In this document: in pieces, positions 25,902 through 35,369 of the stretch
Layout of the letters: every line of letters starts with the position of its first letter
Position numbering within the stretch: the first letter of the stretch is position 1
Source: Thermohalobaculum sp965263335
Lineage (GTDB): Bacteria > Pseudomonadota > Alphaproteobacteria > Rhodobacterales > Rhodobacteraceae
NCBI GenBank assembly: GCA_965263335.1
Contig: CBDHHE010000001.1
Location: forward strand, 2,294,001 to 2,358,000
Reading direction: 5' to 3'
Length of the DNA stretch: 64,000 bases
Program-made: the position numbers and the translations under genes
Notes under the pieces: model-generated
Databases searched by the model: none
Told to the model about the DNA's origin: nothing
The model's input: the letters and a program-made list of their open reading frames with translations, nothing else

Positions 25902-27955
25902 GGGCTACCCTCCGTGACAATCATGTTCCCGAGCCGGTCAGTGAGAGCGTGCTGACCGGGCAGGATGATCGACGTCGAGTCCAATTGGTCTACGATCGCC
26001 GGGCCTTCGATCTCGTGCCCGGCCATGAGAATCTCACGCCGAAACACCGGCGTGGCTCTCGCTCCATGGCCGTCCAGATTGGCCGGACGCTCACCCGTCG
26101 GTTCCGGAGACGACGAGGATGCGGAGCCAATCTCGGGAAGTGAGATGCGACCGGTGTGACCGGTGGCGCCCACCCGAAGATTGACAATCTCGACCGGCGC
26201 ATCCCTGTCCGAGAAAGTGTAGAGCTGCTGGTGCAAGGCGTGAAAATCGCTGACGAGGCGCGTCAAAACCGCTTCGGTGACAGGGCCGGAGGGCATGTGC
26301 ACCGTAAGCTCAACACCCTGCCTCTCGTAACGCATGTCGGCCGCACGCTGGAAGTGTCTGCTCTGGGGCGGGACTTCGTCTGCCTCCAAACGGCGGTCCG
26401 CCCGTTCCTGCAAGTCGGCCAAGATCCCGCCCATTGCAGCGGCATCGAAGGCATCAGCCCGCTGAAGATGCGTAAGAGCGAAATCGTACCGCAGGTCAGC
26501 AGTCAAAAGCCCTATTGCACAAAGAATTCCCGGATAGCGAGGCACCAAAAGTTGTCCTGCTCCCAATGAGCGCATGAGGCTCGCACCATGCACCGGGCCG
26601 GCGCCACCAAACGCGGCAAGCGCGAAGTCTCGGGGATCGAGACCACGTTCGACGGACATGACCTTAAGCGCACCGGTCATGTTGCTGTTGACCAGGTCGA
26701 TGATCCCCTGCGCGGCCGCCATCACATCGATGCCGAGCGGCGCCGCGACGTGGCTCTGCACAGCGTGAAACGCTGCCTCTTCGTCAAGCGCCACCTCACC
26801 GTCGAGCAGATGCGGCGGGATGCGACCCAGGACGAGATTGGCATCTGAGACGGTTGGCTGCGTGGCACCTCGACCGTAGCAGGCAGGGCCGGGATCGGCG
26901 CCGGCACTCTCAGGGCCAACTCTTATCGCGCCCTGATCCTTGACGGTCGCGATGGAACCGCCACCCGCACCGATGGTATGGATGTCGATGATGGGAAGAG
27001 CCAACGGATGCTCACCGATACGCCCTGCGGTTGTCCGCGCAGGCTCTGCGTCGCGGATCAGTGCGACATCCGCCGAGGTACCGCCCATATCGATGGTCAG
27101 AACATCGCGCAATCCGGTCGCTGCCGCCAGGTAAGCTGCACCCCGCGCGCCCGCAGCAGGCCCTGACAGGGCAAGGTGCACCGCACCCCGTGCAGCTTCG
27201 TCTGGCGGGCACGTTCCACCATTGGACTTCATGATGAACAAGGGTGCGCCAATCCCGCGCGCGCCGAGCCCTTCAGCCAACTGACCGATGTAGCGCCCCA
27301 CGACGGGCTGCACGGACGCATTCAGGCTCGTTGCAATTGTCCGCTCGAACTCGCGAAATACAGGCAGCACATCGACCGACAGTGCGATCTCAACCTCTGG
27401 CAGCTGCGCTCGCAGAATGTCGCCGACCCGCTGCTCATGAGCGGGATTGGCGTAGGAGTGCAAAAGAACCACCGCGACAGCGCTCAGCCCCGCCTCGCGG
27501 ATCGCTTCTGCAACTTCCACGATGGAATTCTCGTCTATCGGGAGCACCTCGCTGCCATCGAGGCGGATGCGGCCTGGCACCTCGTAGATGTATCGAGGCG
27601 GGACAGGGCGGCGCGGCTTGATCCAATTGAACAGATTGGCAGCACGCGGGATCTCGGCGCGACCGATCTCAAGCACGTGCCGAAACCCGAGCGTCGTCAC
27701 CAGCCCGGTGCGCGCTCCCTTGTCCTCGAGAATTGCATTTGTCGCGACGGTTGAGCCGTGCAGTACCGTCGCGATCTCTTCGGCCGAGGCACCGGTCAGA
27801 GCGAGCATTTTGTCCACGCCGCCGAAGAAGCCATCCGCCGGAGCGCTTGGAACGGATGGAGACTTCGTGACCCACAAGGCACCGCCTTCGCGTTCGGCAA
27901 GGATCACATCGGTGAACGTGCCGCCCACATCGAGCGCGAGGGCGTATCGGCTCAT
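25898..27955 (-). CDS. hyuA: Hydantoinase A/oxoprolinase A-family subunit (copy 1)
   Basis: 685 residues. Actin/Hsp70-like ATPase fold: phosphate loop 'DVGGTFTDV' (9-17), 'VLHGSTVATNAILEDKGARTGLVTT', second phosphate motif 'TIDMGGTSADVALI', and 'GAGGGSIA' followed by 'VGPESAGADPGPACYGRG', a near-invariant stretch. It uses ATP to activate the amide that HyuB then hydrolyses. Starts by ATGA overlap with the SDR gene stop. Substrate cannot be read from sequence; neighbouring carbamoylase and racemase-like genes favour a hydantoin-like or lactam ring. Confidence 0.93.
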   Translation of the reverse strand: MSRYALALDVGGTFTDVILAEREGGALWVTKSPSVPSAPADGFFGGVDKMLALTGASAEEIATVLHGSTVATNAILEDKGARTGLVTTLGFRHVLEIGRAEIPRAANLFNWIKPRRPVPPRYIYEVPGRIRLDGSEVLPIDENSIVEVAEAIREAGLSAVAVVLLHSYANPAHEQRVGDILRAQLPEVEIALSVDVLPVFREFERTIATSLNASVQPVVGRYIGQLAEGLGARGIGAPLFIMKSNGGTCPPDEAARGAVHLALSGPAAGARGAAYLAAATGLRDVLTIDMGGTSADVALIRDAEPARTTAGRIGEHPLALPIIDIHTIGAGGGSIATVKDQGAIRVGPESAGADPGPACYGRGATQPTVSDANLVLGRIPPHLLDGEVALDEEAAFHAVQSHVAAPLGIDVMAAAQGIIDLVNSNMTGALKVMSVERGLDPRDFALAAFGGAGPVHGASLMRSLGAGQLLVPRYPGILCAIGLLTADLRYDFALTHLQRADAFDAAAMGGILADLQERADRRLEADEVPPQSRHFQRAADMRYERQGVELTVHMPSGPVTEAVLTRLVSDFHALHQQLYTFSDRDAPVEIVNLRVGATGHTGRISLPEIGSASSSSPEPTGERPANLDGHGARATPVFRREILMAGHEIEGPAIVDQLDSTSIILPGQHALTDRLGNMIVTEGSP

Positions 27956-28695
27956 GGTCCCCCCATGACCGGCAGAACCTGCCCGGTGATCCAGTCAGCG
28001 TGTTCGGACGCCAGGAAGATCGCGGCGTTTGCAATGTCCCGCGGGGTTCCGAGACGACGCATCGCAATGCTTTCGACAACGGCTGCCTGGCCATCCGCTC
28101 CAAGGGCTTTCCATTGCGGCAGGTAGTCCGGCGATGTCTGCGGCATGTAGCCTGGCGCAATCGCGTTGACGGTGATCCCATACCTGCCGAGCTCAGATGC
28201 AAGCTGCCGGACGAGCCCGATCTGGGCGGTCTTCGCCGTGCCGTATGAGTGGATGCCCGTCCGCGACACCCGCAATCCGGCGCCGGAAGAGATCACGATG
28301 ATCCGTCCCGCTCCGATTGACTTCATGCCCGGTGTGACTGCGCGGGCAATGCGAAAGGCACCATCGACGTTCACTGCCTGAATTTCACGCCAATCGGCAT
28401 CGGTCACCTCCTCCAGTGGCATCGGCTTGCGACCGACAATGCCGCCTGCGGCATGCACAGCGATATCAAAGGGACCTGCCATGCTGACGCAAGATGCGAT
28501 GGACCTTGCGTCGGTCACATCCAGCTCATGCGTGGTCACGCCGGCAATCTGCGCAATTTCGGAAAGCCCAGCGTGATCCACGTCGGTGGCATGCACTTCC
28601 GCACCCTCTGACGCGAACGCACCCGCAATGCCCCGACCGATGCCCCTGACGGCACCCGTCACCAGGACACGCTTGCCGGTGTAGGTGATCTCCAC
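27952..28695 (-). CDS. SDR-family dehydrogenase inside the hyuAB operon
   Basis: 247 residues from GTG at 28695, one base after the hyuB copy 2 stop; a longer in-frame extension to 29148 would lie wholly inside hyuB and shows no conservation. Short-chain dehydrogenase: 'VLVTGAVRGIGRGIAGAF' (TGxxxGIG), 'DIAVHAAGG' (NAG variant HAAG), 'IISSGAGLRVSRTGIHSYGTAKTA' (Ser, YxxxK) and 'ITVNAIAPGYM'. It probably oxidises a hydroxyl intermediate with NAD(P). It lies between the two HyuA/HyuB pairs, so the operon order is hyuA-hyuB-SDR-hyuA-hyuB. Confidence 0.9.
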   Translation of the reverse strand: MEITYTGKRVLVTGAVRGIGRGIAGAFASEGAEVHATDVDHAGLSEIAQIAGVTTHELDVTDARSIASCVSMAGPFDIAVHAAGGIVGRKPMPLEEVTDADWREIQAVNVDGAFRIARAVTPGMKSIGAGRIIVISSGAGLRVSRTGIHSYGTAKTAQIGLVRQLASELGRYGITVNAIAPGYMPQTSPDYLPQWKALGADGQAAVVESIAMRRLGTPRDIANAAIFLASEHADWITGQVLPVMGGP

Positions 28696-28696
28696 C

Positions 28697-30691
28697 CTAC
28701 TCTGCCGCCACCGAAAGCTGCGGGAACTCCTCGAGCAGACCCTCGAAGATGCGCCGGACATCCGCGCCGTCTGGCGCGCCGGAGTTGACCGCCAATGCAT
28801 CGATTGCAGCAAAGATCCGATGCTTGGCATAGAAGCGCCAGTGCACAGGCAGGCTGGCGAGACACTCGGTGAGCACGCGGTAGTTCTCGTCTGTCCAGAC
28901 GCTCTCGAACATCGTGCGTTCGGGGCCGAGATCGTAGAAGCCATCGACACCCTCGCCGGACCGCGATGCTCGCTCGGCTTGGGTTGCGCCGTGATCGAGG
29001 ACGCCGTCTTCGATAACCACCCCGTAGGCGTCGCGCGCGTGCTCCACCGACACCCAGCCGCGACGCCAATCCAGCAATACGGCCTCAGGGTCTCGCTGCA
29101 AAGGATTTCCCCAACCGCCGGCACCTCCGCACGAGACGTGCAGCACATCTCCGGGCCCCATCGTCAGAATGTCAGTGTTCTTCAGATCATGCTCACGGTT
29201 TGTGCCCGGGTTCAGAATGAATTTCGACGGCCCGCCTGCCAATCCGCCCGCGATCCCCCAACCGGTGAACCTTGTCCTGTCGCGATTGCGCGCCGTGACC
29301 TTCGAGTTTGGCGAGAAGGTCTGGAACACCATCTCGGTTGCAAAACCTCCGCGGTGCAAACCCGGTCCAGCCGAGTCCTGTGCCAGTCCGTACCGCAGCA
29401 CCTTGATGCCGGCCTCGACTTCATTCACCTCGACCGGTGTGTTCTTGAGGAAACCCTGATTTGCACCGGAGCCGTCCTGGCCATCTTCTTCGCGTCGTCC
29501 GCCAGCACCACCGGTCATCGGATTGATCGCCGCCATGATGCGGCGGCCGGTCTTGTTGTCGATTGTATTGACATTCATGATGGGCCCGCCTGAGCCCGGT
29601 GACCCAGCAAGTTTGTCCGGGGCCGCCGGTGCGAAGGCACCGAGGATCAGACCCTGCAAACGGGTGCAAGAGAGGGTGCGCATGCCGACTGCCGCAGGAA
29701 AGACCGGGTTCACGATGGTCCCTGACGGCAGGATGCAACGGCAACACCGGGCGAGCCCGGAGTTCAAGAACAACGATGGATCGAGCGAATAGAGCACGTA
29801 GGTCAGGCCGACCATCAGCAAAGTATGCCGTTCATCGCCACCCGTCGGCATGTTGAGCGAGGACTCGAGTTGCGGATCGGACCCGGTGAAGTCGAATACA
29901 AGCGTGTCGCCTTCGATGATCAGCGTCAGCATCAGACGGCATGGCCAACCGTCTGGGGCATCCTCGTCCATGAAATCGGCAAACGGGTACCGCCCGTCCG
30001 GCAGGCCTTGGACGATCGCGCGTGCCTGTGCCTCGGAATAGTCCAGCAGATCCGAGACGCCCTCGCGAAACGTGTCGATCCCAAACCGCTGGATCATTTC
30101 AAGCACCTTGCGTTCTCCCGTATTGCAAGCCGCAATCTGTGCCTTCATGTCCCCCCAGTTCTGGTCCGGAGCACGAACGTTCGCCAAGAACACGTCCAGG
30201 ATCTGCTGGTTGATCTCGCCTTCCATGAGGATTTTGTTGGGCGGAATGCGCACGCCTTCCTGGTGTATCTCCGAGAGGGTCCGAGACAACGATGCGGGCA
30301 CGGCGCCGCCGACATCGGTGTTGTGGATGTGTCCAACGGAGAATGCGACAACCTCGTCCTTCCAGAAGATCGGCTTCCAGATGTGCATGTCTGGCGAATG
30401 GGTGCACACAAAGCCCGAATATGGGTCGTTGGTAAGGCAGACATCGCCCGGGCGGTAGTTGTCGATCAGCCTGATCGCCCCACCGTAGTTGAGATTCACG
30501 AACCAGGTGGCACCAAGCTCCGTGGGCGTCGCGAAGGTCTCCCCGTCCGGCGTGGTCAGGCCGGTGGTAAAGTCCTCAGTCTCCTTGACGAACGTCGAGT
30601 GGGCCGTGCGGTACAGCGTGAACGCCATGCTCTCAGCTGCGGCGCGAGTGTGGTTCTTCAGGATCTCAAGCGTGATCTTGTCTATGGGCAT
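28697..30691 (-). CDS. hyuB: Hydantoinase B/oxoprolinase B-family subunit (copy 2)
   Basis: 664 residues, about 70 more than copy 1. 'DKITLEILKNHTRAAAESMAFTLYRTAHSTFVKETEDF', 'GDVCLTNDPYSGFVCTHSPDMHIWKP', 'FSVGHIHNTDVGGAVPASL' and 'GAGGWGNPLQRD' are conserved HyuB blocks. The added C-terminal part (about 580-664, 'GFYDLGPERTMFESVWTDENY', 'HWRFYAKHRIFAAI') is absent from copy 1, so the two HyuB proteins are not recent duplicates. It starts 3 bp after hyuA copy 2. Related proteins include caprolactamase, oxoprolinase and acetophenone carboxylase subunits. Confidence 0.92.
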   Translation of the reverse strand: MPIDKITLEILKNHTRAAAESMAFTLYRTAHSTFVKETEDFTTGLTTPDGETFATPTELGATWFVNLNYGGAIRLIDNYRPGDVCLTNDPYSGFVCTHSPDMHIWKPIFWKDEVVAFSVGHIHNTDVGGAVPASLSRTLSEIHQEGVRIPPNKILMEGEINQQILDVFLANVRAPDQNWGDMKAQIAACNTGERKVLEMIQRFGIDTFREGVSDLLDYSEAQARAIVQGLPDGRYPFADFMDEDAPDGWPCRLMLTLIIEGDTLVFDFTGSDPQLESSLNMPTGGDERHTLLMVGLTYVLYSLDPSLFLNSGLARCCRCILPSGTIVNPVFPAAVGMRTLSCTRLQGLILGAFAPAAPDKLAGSPGSGGPIMNVNTIDNKTGRRIMAAINPMTGGAGGRREEDGQDGSGANQGFLKNTPVEVNEVEAGIKVLRYGLAQDSAGPGLHRGGFATEMVFQTFSPNSKVTARNRDRTRFTGWGIAGGLAGGPSKFILNPGTNREHDLKNTDILTMGPGDVLHVSCGGAGGWGNPLQRDPEAVLLDWRRGWVSVEHARDAYGVVIEDGVLDHGATQAERASRSGEGVDGFYDLGPERTMFESVWTDENYRVLTECLASLPVHWRFYAKHRIFAAIDALAVNSGAPDGADVRRIFEGLLEEFPQLSVAAE

Positions 30692-30694
30692 AGC

Positions 30695-32737
30695 TCAGGT
30701 CTCCGATGAGATCAGAAGATTGCCCCAGCCGTCGACGGCAGCGCTTTGATCGCGCAACACGACGGTGGTGGTGTCGTCCTGGGTGATGACGGCGGGCCCT
30801 GAGAAGCGATGGCCGGGGAGCAAATCGCTGCGGCGATGGACCGCCGCATGATGTCGTTCACCGTCGAGAAACACCTCGGTGGTTCCAACCGGCGCCGCAT
30901 CAGCATGGGCGATGTTGCGTTGGGTCAGCGTGGGTTTCGGCGCCGACCCGCTGATCACAAGGCGCAGATTGACCACCATGACTTCCGCCTCTGGGTCTGA
31001 GTGATCATAGACGCGCGCATGTTCCGCATGAAACGAGTCGGCCACCGACGCGACATTCCCTGTAGAAATGTCAGCACGATCGAGGATCGTCTCGATCTCG
31101 TAGGACTGCCCACGATAGCGCATGTCGGCAGACCAGATCAGCCTGGCATCACCTTTGAAGCCCTGCTCGTCCCGCAGCCAGCCTGTCGCGCGTGCTTCGA
31201 GGTCCGTCGCATAACCTTCCAGTACGGCCAAGCCTTCCTCGTCTAGGTCGACGAAAGCCGTTCGGATGAAGTCGTTGCGAACGTCCGCGATCAGCCCACC
31301 ATAGGCCGACAAGACACCTGGCGTTGGCGGCACGATCACCTGTGCCAAGCCGAGTTCGCGGGCCAACAAGCAACCCGTCATGGGACCTGCGCCACCAAAG
31401 GCCAGGAGCGAGAACGTTCGGGGATCAGCACCGTGGCGGCTCATCAGCTTTGAGACTTCGAGGTACATGCCGGAAATCGACACTCGGATGATGGCCTCGG
31501 CGGCATGCTCAATTTCCATATCCAAGGGTTCAGCCACCGTTCTGAGCGCCTGTTCCGCAGCATCTCGGTCCAGATTAACCGCGCCGTATCCAAGCTCTCC
31601 GGCACCAAGAAATCCCAGCACGACGAACGCATCTGTGATGGTTGGTCTTGAACCGCCCCGTCCATAACAGGCCGGGCCCGGCGTCGACCCGGCACTTTCA
31701 GGTCCAACCTTGAGCACACCGAAGTCGTCGACCCAGGCGATCGAGCCGCCACCTTCCCCAATTGACGTCACCGAGACTGTCGGGACATAGATCGGAAACT
31801 CTCCCACGAGTTCGCCGACACCGAAGGCAGGCTTTCCCTCTCGGATGACGGCAACGTCCGCTGATGTACCACCCACATCGAAGCTCAGGACATCCGCGGC
31901 ACCGACACGCGCAGCCACATCCGCTGCACCTATGACGCCGGACGCAGTGCCAGACAGCAGCATCGCAATCGGATCCGTTTTGCCCAGCTCGGCGGACATC
32001 ACCCCGCCGTTGGACTTCGTGATCATGGGCTCGGCGGGCACCCCAGCCTCTCTCAAGGCGCTTTGCAGCGACCCGATGTATTCAGCCACTCGACGCTGCA
32101 CGTATCCGGCAACTGTCGCAGTGACCGTGCGCTCGTATTCCCGAATGACAGGCCAGACATCGGAGGAGAGCGTCACTGTGAGGTCAGGGTCCAGCGCGCG
32201 AATGGTCTCGCGCACCGCGTGCTCGTTTGCAGGATTTGCATAGGCATGGAGAAGTGCAACAACGATCGTGTCCGCACCATCCGCCTTGGCACGGGCCACG
32301 ACGCCCGCCAAATCGGCAGCATCGACGGGTGTCTCGATCGTGCCATCCTTCAGAACACGCTCGTCGATGCCATAGACACGCTCACGCGGTGCCAGCGGTG
32401 CCGCACGCCGTGAAAACAGATTGTAGGGGTCCGGCACCTTCAGACGCGCCACTTCCAGCACGTCCTCGAAATGGCGTGTGGTGATCAGCGCAAGTTCGGC
32501 ACCGCGCCGTTGGATGACCGTGTTCACGCCCAAGGTGGTGCCGTGGGTGAAGTAACCGATGGAATCCGCCGGGTGGTTGTACCTGGCCTCGAGCTCGCCG
32601 ATCCCCGTCATCACTTCGACACCAGGTGTCGCAGGAGTGGAAAGTGTTTTCAGTGTGCTGAGCGCACCGGTCGTTTCATCGAAAACACAGAAGTCGGTGA
32701 AGGTGCCCCCGATGTCTACCGCCACCCGCACGCTCAT
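30695..32737 (-). CDS. hyuA: Hydantoinase A/oxoprolinase A-family subunit (copy 2)
   Basis: 680 residues from the ATG at 32737, which has AAGGA and GGAG upstream; the frame runs open to 32839, but that part lies in the divergent promoter. 'DIGGTFTDF' (8-16), 'FTHGTTLGVNTVIQRRGAELALITT', 'FDVGGTSADVAVI' and 'VGPESAGSTPGPACYGRGG' are the ATPase motifs. Residues about 545-660 carry the C-terminal domain with 'DMRYRGQSYEIE'. First gene of the five-gene leftward operon and divergent from an SDR gene, with a 101-bp shared control region (32738-32838). Confidence 0.92.
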   Translation of the reverse strand: MSVRVAVDIGGTFTDFCVFDETTGALSTLKTLSTPATPGVEVMTGIGELEARYNHPADSIGYFTHGTTLGVNTVIQRRGAELALITTRHFEDVLEVARLKVPDPYNLFSRRAAPLAPRERVYGIDERVLKDGTIETPVDAADLAGVVARAKADGADTIVVALLHAYANPANEHAVRETIRALDPDLTVTLSSDVWPVIREYERTVTATVAGYVQRRVAEYIGSLQSALREAGVPAEPMITKSNGGVMSAELGKTDPIAMLLSGTASGVIGAADVAARVGAADVLSFDVGGTSADVAVIREGKPAFGVGELVGEFPIYVPTVSVTSIGEGGGSIAWVDDFGVLKVGPESAGSTPGPACYGRGGSRPTITDAFVVLGFLGAGELGYGAVNLDRDAAEQALRTVAEPLDMEIEHAAEAIIRVSISGMYLEVSKLMSRHGADPRTFSLLAFGGAGPMTGCLLARELGLAQVIVPPTPGVLSAYGGLIADVRNDFIRTAFVDLDEEGLAVLEGYATDLEARATGWLRDEQGFKGDARLIWSADMRYRGQSYEIETILDRADISTGNVASVADSFHAEHARVYDHSDPEAEVMVVNLRLVISGSAPKPTLTQRNIAHADAAPVGTTEVFLDGERHHAAVHRRSDLLPGHRFSGPAVITQDDTTTVVLRDQSAAVDGWGNLLISSET

Positions 32738-32838
32738 ATCCTTCTCCCTTCCGGTCGCGTGCCAAGCCCAACCGCCACCGTTCTGTCCAGCGACCTCGAC
32801 CAGACATCCACAAAGGTTAATGATTGACGCAGCGCACA

Positions 32839-33642
32839 ATGGTCGTCAACATCTCAGTCACTCAGGGTTTCGGGGGGCTGGTGGCAGGACTAGACCAAAG
32901 GGTAGCGATCATAACAGGAGGCGCGCGCGGCATCGGACGCGGTTGCGCCCACGCACTCGCACACAAAGGTCTCGCGGTTGCACTGGTTGATGTTCTGGTG
33001 CCCGAAATGGAGCGCACGCGGGATGAACTCGCCGAGATTGGCGTGCCCTGTACGATCCACGAAGCCGATGTTTCAGACCATCAGCGTGCAAAAAAAGTCA
33101 CGTCGGAGATCCATGCGAACTGGGGCCGGGTCGACGTTCTGGTCAACAATGCAGGGCGGTCAGCACCAGTGGGCATCCTCGACATCACCGAGGATCAATG
33201 GGATGCTGCCATCGATGTAAACCTGAAGAGCTGCTTCAACTACATTCAGGCGGTGGCCCCGCTCATGCTTGAACGCAAATACGGACGCATCGTGTCGATG
33301 TCCTCGCTCAACGCGCACTCCGGCGGGGTCACGGCGGCAGTTTCGAAGTTCGCATATGCCGCCGCAAAGGCAGGGATCGTCGGCATGACCCGCGCCCTCG
33401 CAAAGGAACTGGGCCCGCATATCGCCGTAAACTGTGTCTGTCCCGGCCTCATCAAGACCGAACTGACCGCAAAGAACCCGGTCATCGCAGAACGAGAGCC
33501 GGAACTGATCAAGGGCATCGCGCTCAATCGCACGGGCGCGCCCGCCGATGTGGCCGAACTGGTCGCCTTCCTGACAACGACCGAGCCCTTCTACATCACT
33601 GGCCAAGACATCACGATCGACGGGTTTCAATGGAACCGGTGA
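32839..33642 (+). CDS. SDR-family dehydrogenase
   Basis: 267 residues from the ATG at 32839; other possible starts are TTG 32824 and GTG 32881, the latter giving the compact family start. 'AIITGGARGIGRGCAHALAHKG' binds the cofactor, 'VDVLVNNAGRS' follows, and the active site is 'MSSLNAHSGG' with 'YAAAKAG'. 'ITGQDITIDGFQWNR' is the end, like FabG-type enzymes. Divergent from hyuA copy 2 and 82 bp upstream of the peptide-type binding protein gene, so it may head the rightward transport operon. Substrate unknown. Confidence 0.88.
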   Translation: MVVNISVTQGFGGLVAGLDQRVAIITGGARGIGRGCAHALAHKGLAVALVDVLVPEMERTRDELAEIGVPCTIHEADVSDHQRAKKVTSEIHANWGRVDVLVNNAGRSAPVGILDITEDQWDAAIDVNLKSCFNYIQAVAPLMLERKYGRIVSMSSLNAHSGGVTAAVSKFAYAAAKAGIVGMTRALAKELGPHIAVNCVCPGLIKTELTAKNPVIAEREPELIKGIALNRTGAPADVAELVAFLTTTEPFYITGQDITIDGFQWNR

Positions 33643-33724
33643 CACATCAGACCCGGATCGAACCCGGGCTTTCGGAGGCGACGGCTCAAGCCGTGAGAGC
33701 GATGTTGCAACAGGGAGACTGCAC

Positions 33725-35293
33725 ATGAGACTGTTTGACTATTCACCCGGCCTGGGGCGGCTCGCTGCCGCCGCGATGTTGGCCGTTGGTGCAATGGCGG
33801 CGCCGGCACATGCTGGCGGCAAGTTCGTCTTCGCCAACTCATCCGCATATGACACGCTGGACCCCCACGCCATCTTCGACGTCGGCCGCGTGGCATCGCG
33901 CATCAATCTGTATGACGGGCTGATGAGATGGTTCGACAACCCTCCGCACCTCGAACCTTGGCTGGCCGAGAAGGTCGAGATTTCGGATGACGGGCTGACC
34001 TACACCTTCACGCTGCGAGATGCCAAGTTCCACGACGGATCACCCGTCGAGGCTTCGGACGTCGTCTATTCGATCGACCGCATTCTCGAGATGAAGAAAG
34101 GCGCCTATTCGCTCTTCGAGGACACGGTCGCGCCGGGCTCGACCACCGCGCCTGATCCAAAGACCGTGGTATTCACGCTCTCAAAACCATCGGCGATCTT
34201 CCTCGCCACGGTGCCGGAAATCCATATCGTGAACGCCGAGCTGGTTCAGGCCAATGACGTCGACGGCGATCTCGGCACCGCATGGCTCTCGAAGAACGAT
34301 GCGGGCTCCGGTTCCTTCTCGCTCAAGCGCTATGACCCGGCCGTGGGCTGGCAGGCAGAGCGCTTTGAGGACCATTTCTTTGGTTGGGATATGGTCGAGG
34401 ACCCGCTCGATGAAATCGAGTTCCGCACCGTCATCGAAATCAATTCCCGCGTTCTGGGATTGATGAACGGCGACTTCCACGGCACCGACGGGTATCTGCC
34501 CCAGGATCAGGTCAAACGTCTCCGCGACAGCGAGAACGTGGTGGTGGACGAACAAGAATCCATGAGGATCTTCTACTCGATCATCCATCACGGCCGGTTT
34601 CCGATGAACGACCTGAATTTCCGCAAGGCGCTCAGCTACTCGTTCGACTATGACGGGTTCATCGACAACATCCTGTCGGGATCGGTCGCGCGCAATCCCG
34701 TGCCATTGCCGAACAACATGTGGGGTGCACCTTCGGGCCTCGAAGGCTACACGTCGGATCTTGAAAAGGCGAAAGAGTACCTTGCCAAGGTCGAAGGCGA
34801 CATTCCGGAAATCACGCTTGGCGCGCTGACCGGATATGGGCAGACCGAGCAGGCAGCGGCACTTCTGCAGAACGCGCTCAACAAGATCGGCGTAGAGACA
34901 AAGATTGTCTCGGAGCCGTGGGCGGTGGCATCCGGCAAAATGCGGGACGAGGAACAAATGTATGATCTGTTGTTCCTCTGGAAGTCGACCTACTACGCCG
35001 ATCCGAACAACTGGCTTGGCGAGATGTATGCCTGCGAGCAGATCGGCGCACGCAACAACTCTTGGTACTGCAACGAGGAGGTCGACAAGCTTCTGTCCGA
35101 AGCGCGGACGTCGACTGATCAGGAGTTGCGCAAGGCGAACTACGAGAAGGCCAACAAGCTCCTCATGGAGGACGCGGCCGGCATCTTCGTCTACAACACC
35201 AAGTGGTTCGGGCCCTTCAACAAGGACGTCACGGGCGTGCGCTTCTCGCCGATCGGCAACGGTCAGGAGATGCGCTGGGTCTCGATGAAGTGA
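33725..35293 (+). CDS. ABC transporter substrate-binding protein, family 5 (peptide/opine type)
   Basis: 522 residues with a signal peptide (about 1-30, AHA-GG); AGGGAG lies 8 bp before the ATG. 'LDPHAIFDVGRVASRINLYDGLMRW', 'DGLTYTFTLRDAKFHDGSPVEASDVVYSIDR', 'NDLNFRKALSYSFDYDGFI' and 'YYADPNNWLGEMYACEQIG' match the DppA/OppA/NikA family. It feeds the permeases and ATPases encoded immediately downstream. In this context the ligand may be a cyclic amide, ureide or small peptide. A strong stem-loop separates it from the first permease gene. Confidence 0.93.
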   Translation: MRLFDYSPGLGRLAAAAMLAVGAMAAPAHAGGKFVFANSSAYDTLDPHAIFDVGRVASRINLYDGLMRWFDNPPHLEPWLAEKVEISDDGLTYTFTLRDAKFHDGSPVEASDVVYSIDRILEMKKGAYSLFEDTVAPGSTTAPDPKTVVFTLSKPSAIFLATVPEIHIVNAELVQANDVDGDLGTAWLSKNDAGSGSFSLKRYDPAVGWQAERFEDHFFGWDMVEDPLDEIEFRTVIEINSRVLGLMNGDFHGTDGYLPQDQVKRLRDSENVVVDEQESMRIFYSIIHHGRFPMNDLNFRKALSYSFDYDGFIDNILSGSVARNPVPLPNNMWGAPSGLEGYTSDLEKAKEYLAKVEGDIPEITLGALTGYGQTEQAAALLQNALNKIGVETKIVSEPWAVASGKMRDEEQMYDLLFLWKSTYYADPNNWLGEMYACEQIGARNNSWYCNEEVDKLLSEARTSTDQELRKANYEKANKLLMEDAAGIFVYNTKWFGPFNKDVTGVRFSPIGNGQEMRWVSMK

Positions 35294-35321
35294 TATCAGC
35301 CGGGGGCACCGTCCTCAAAGC

Positions 35322-35342
35322 GCGCGGCCTTCCGGGCCGCGC
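35322..35342 (+). terminator. Intercistronic stem-loop after the binding protein gene
   Basis: GCGCGGCC (35322-35329) pairs with GGCCGCGC (35335-35342) around TTCCG, 28 bp after the stop and 27 bp before the permease ATG. It probably stabilises the binding protein mRNA or lowers read-through into the permease genes, as in many binding-protein operons. Confidence 0.55.
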
Positions 35343-35369
35343 TCATTCTCGCATTCCACCGAGAGCTTG

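Noticed and set aside
28696..29148. N-terminal extension of the SDR in the hyu operon
   Set aside because: The extension lies entirely inside hyuB copy 2 in another frame; the SDR fold begins right after the GTG at 28695.
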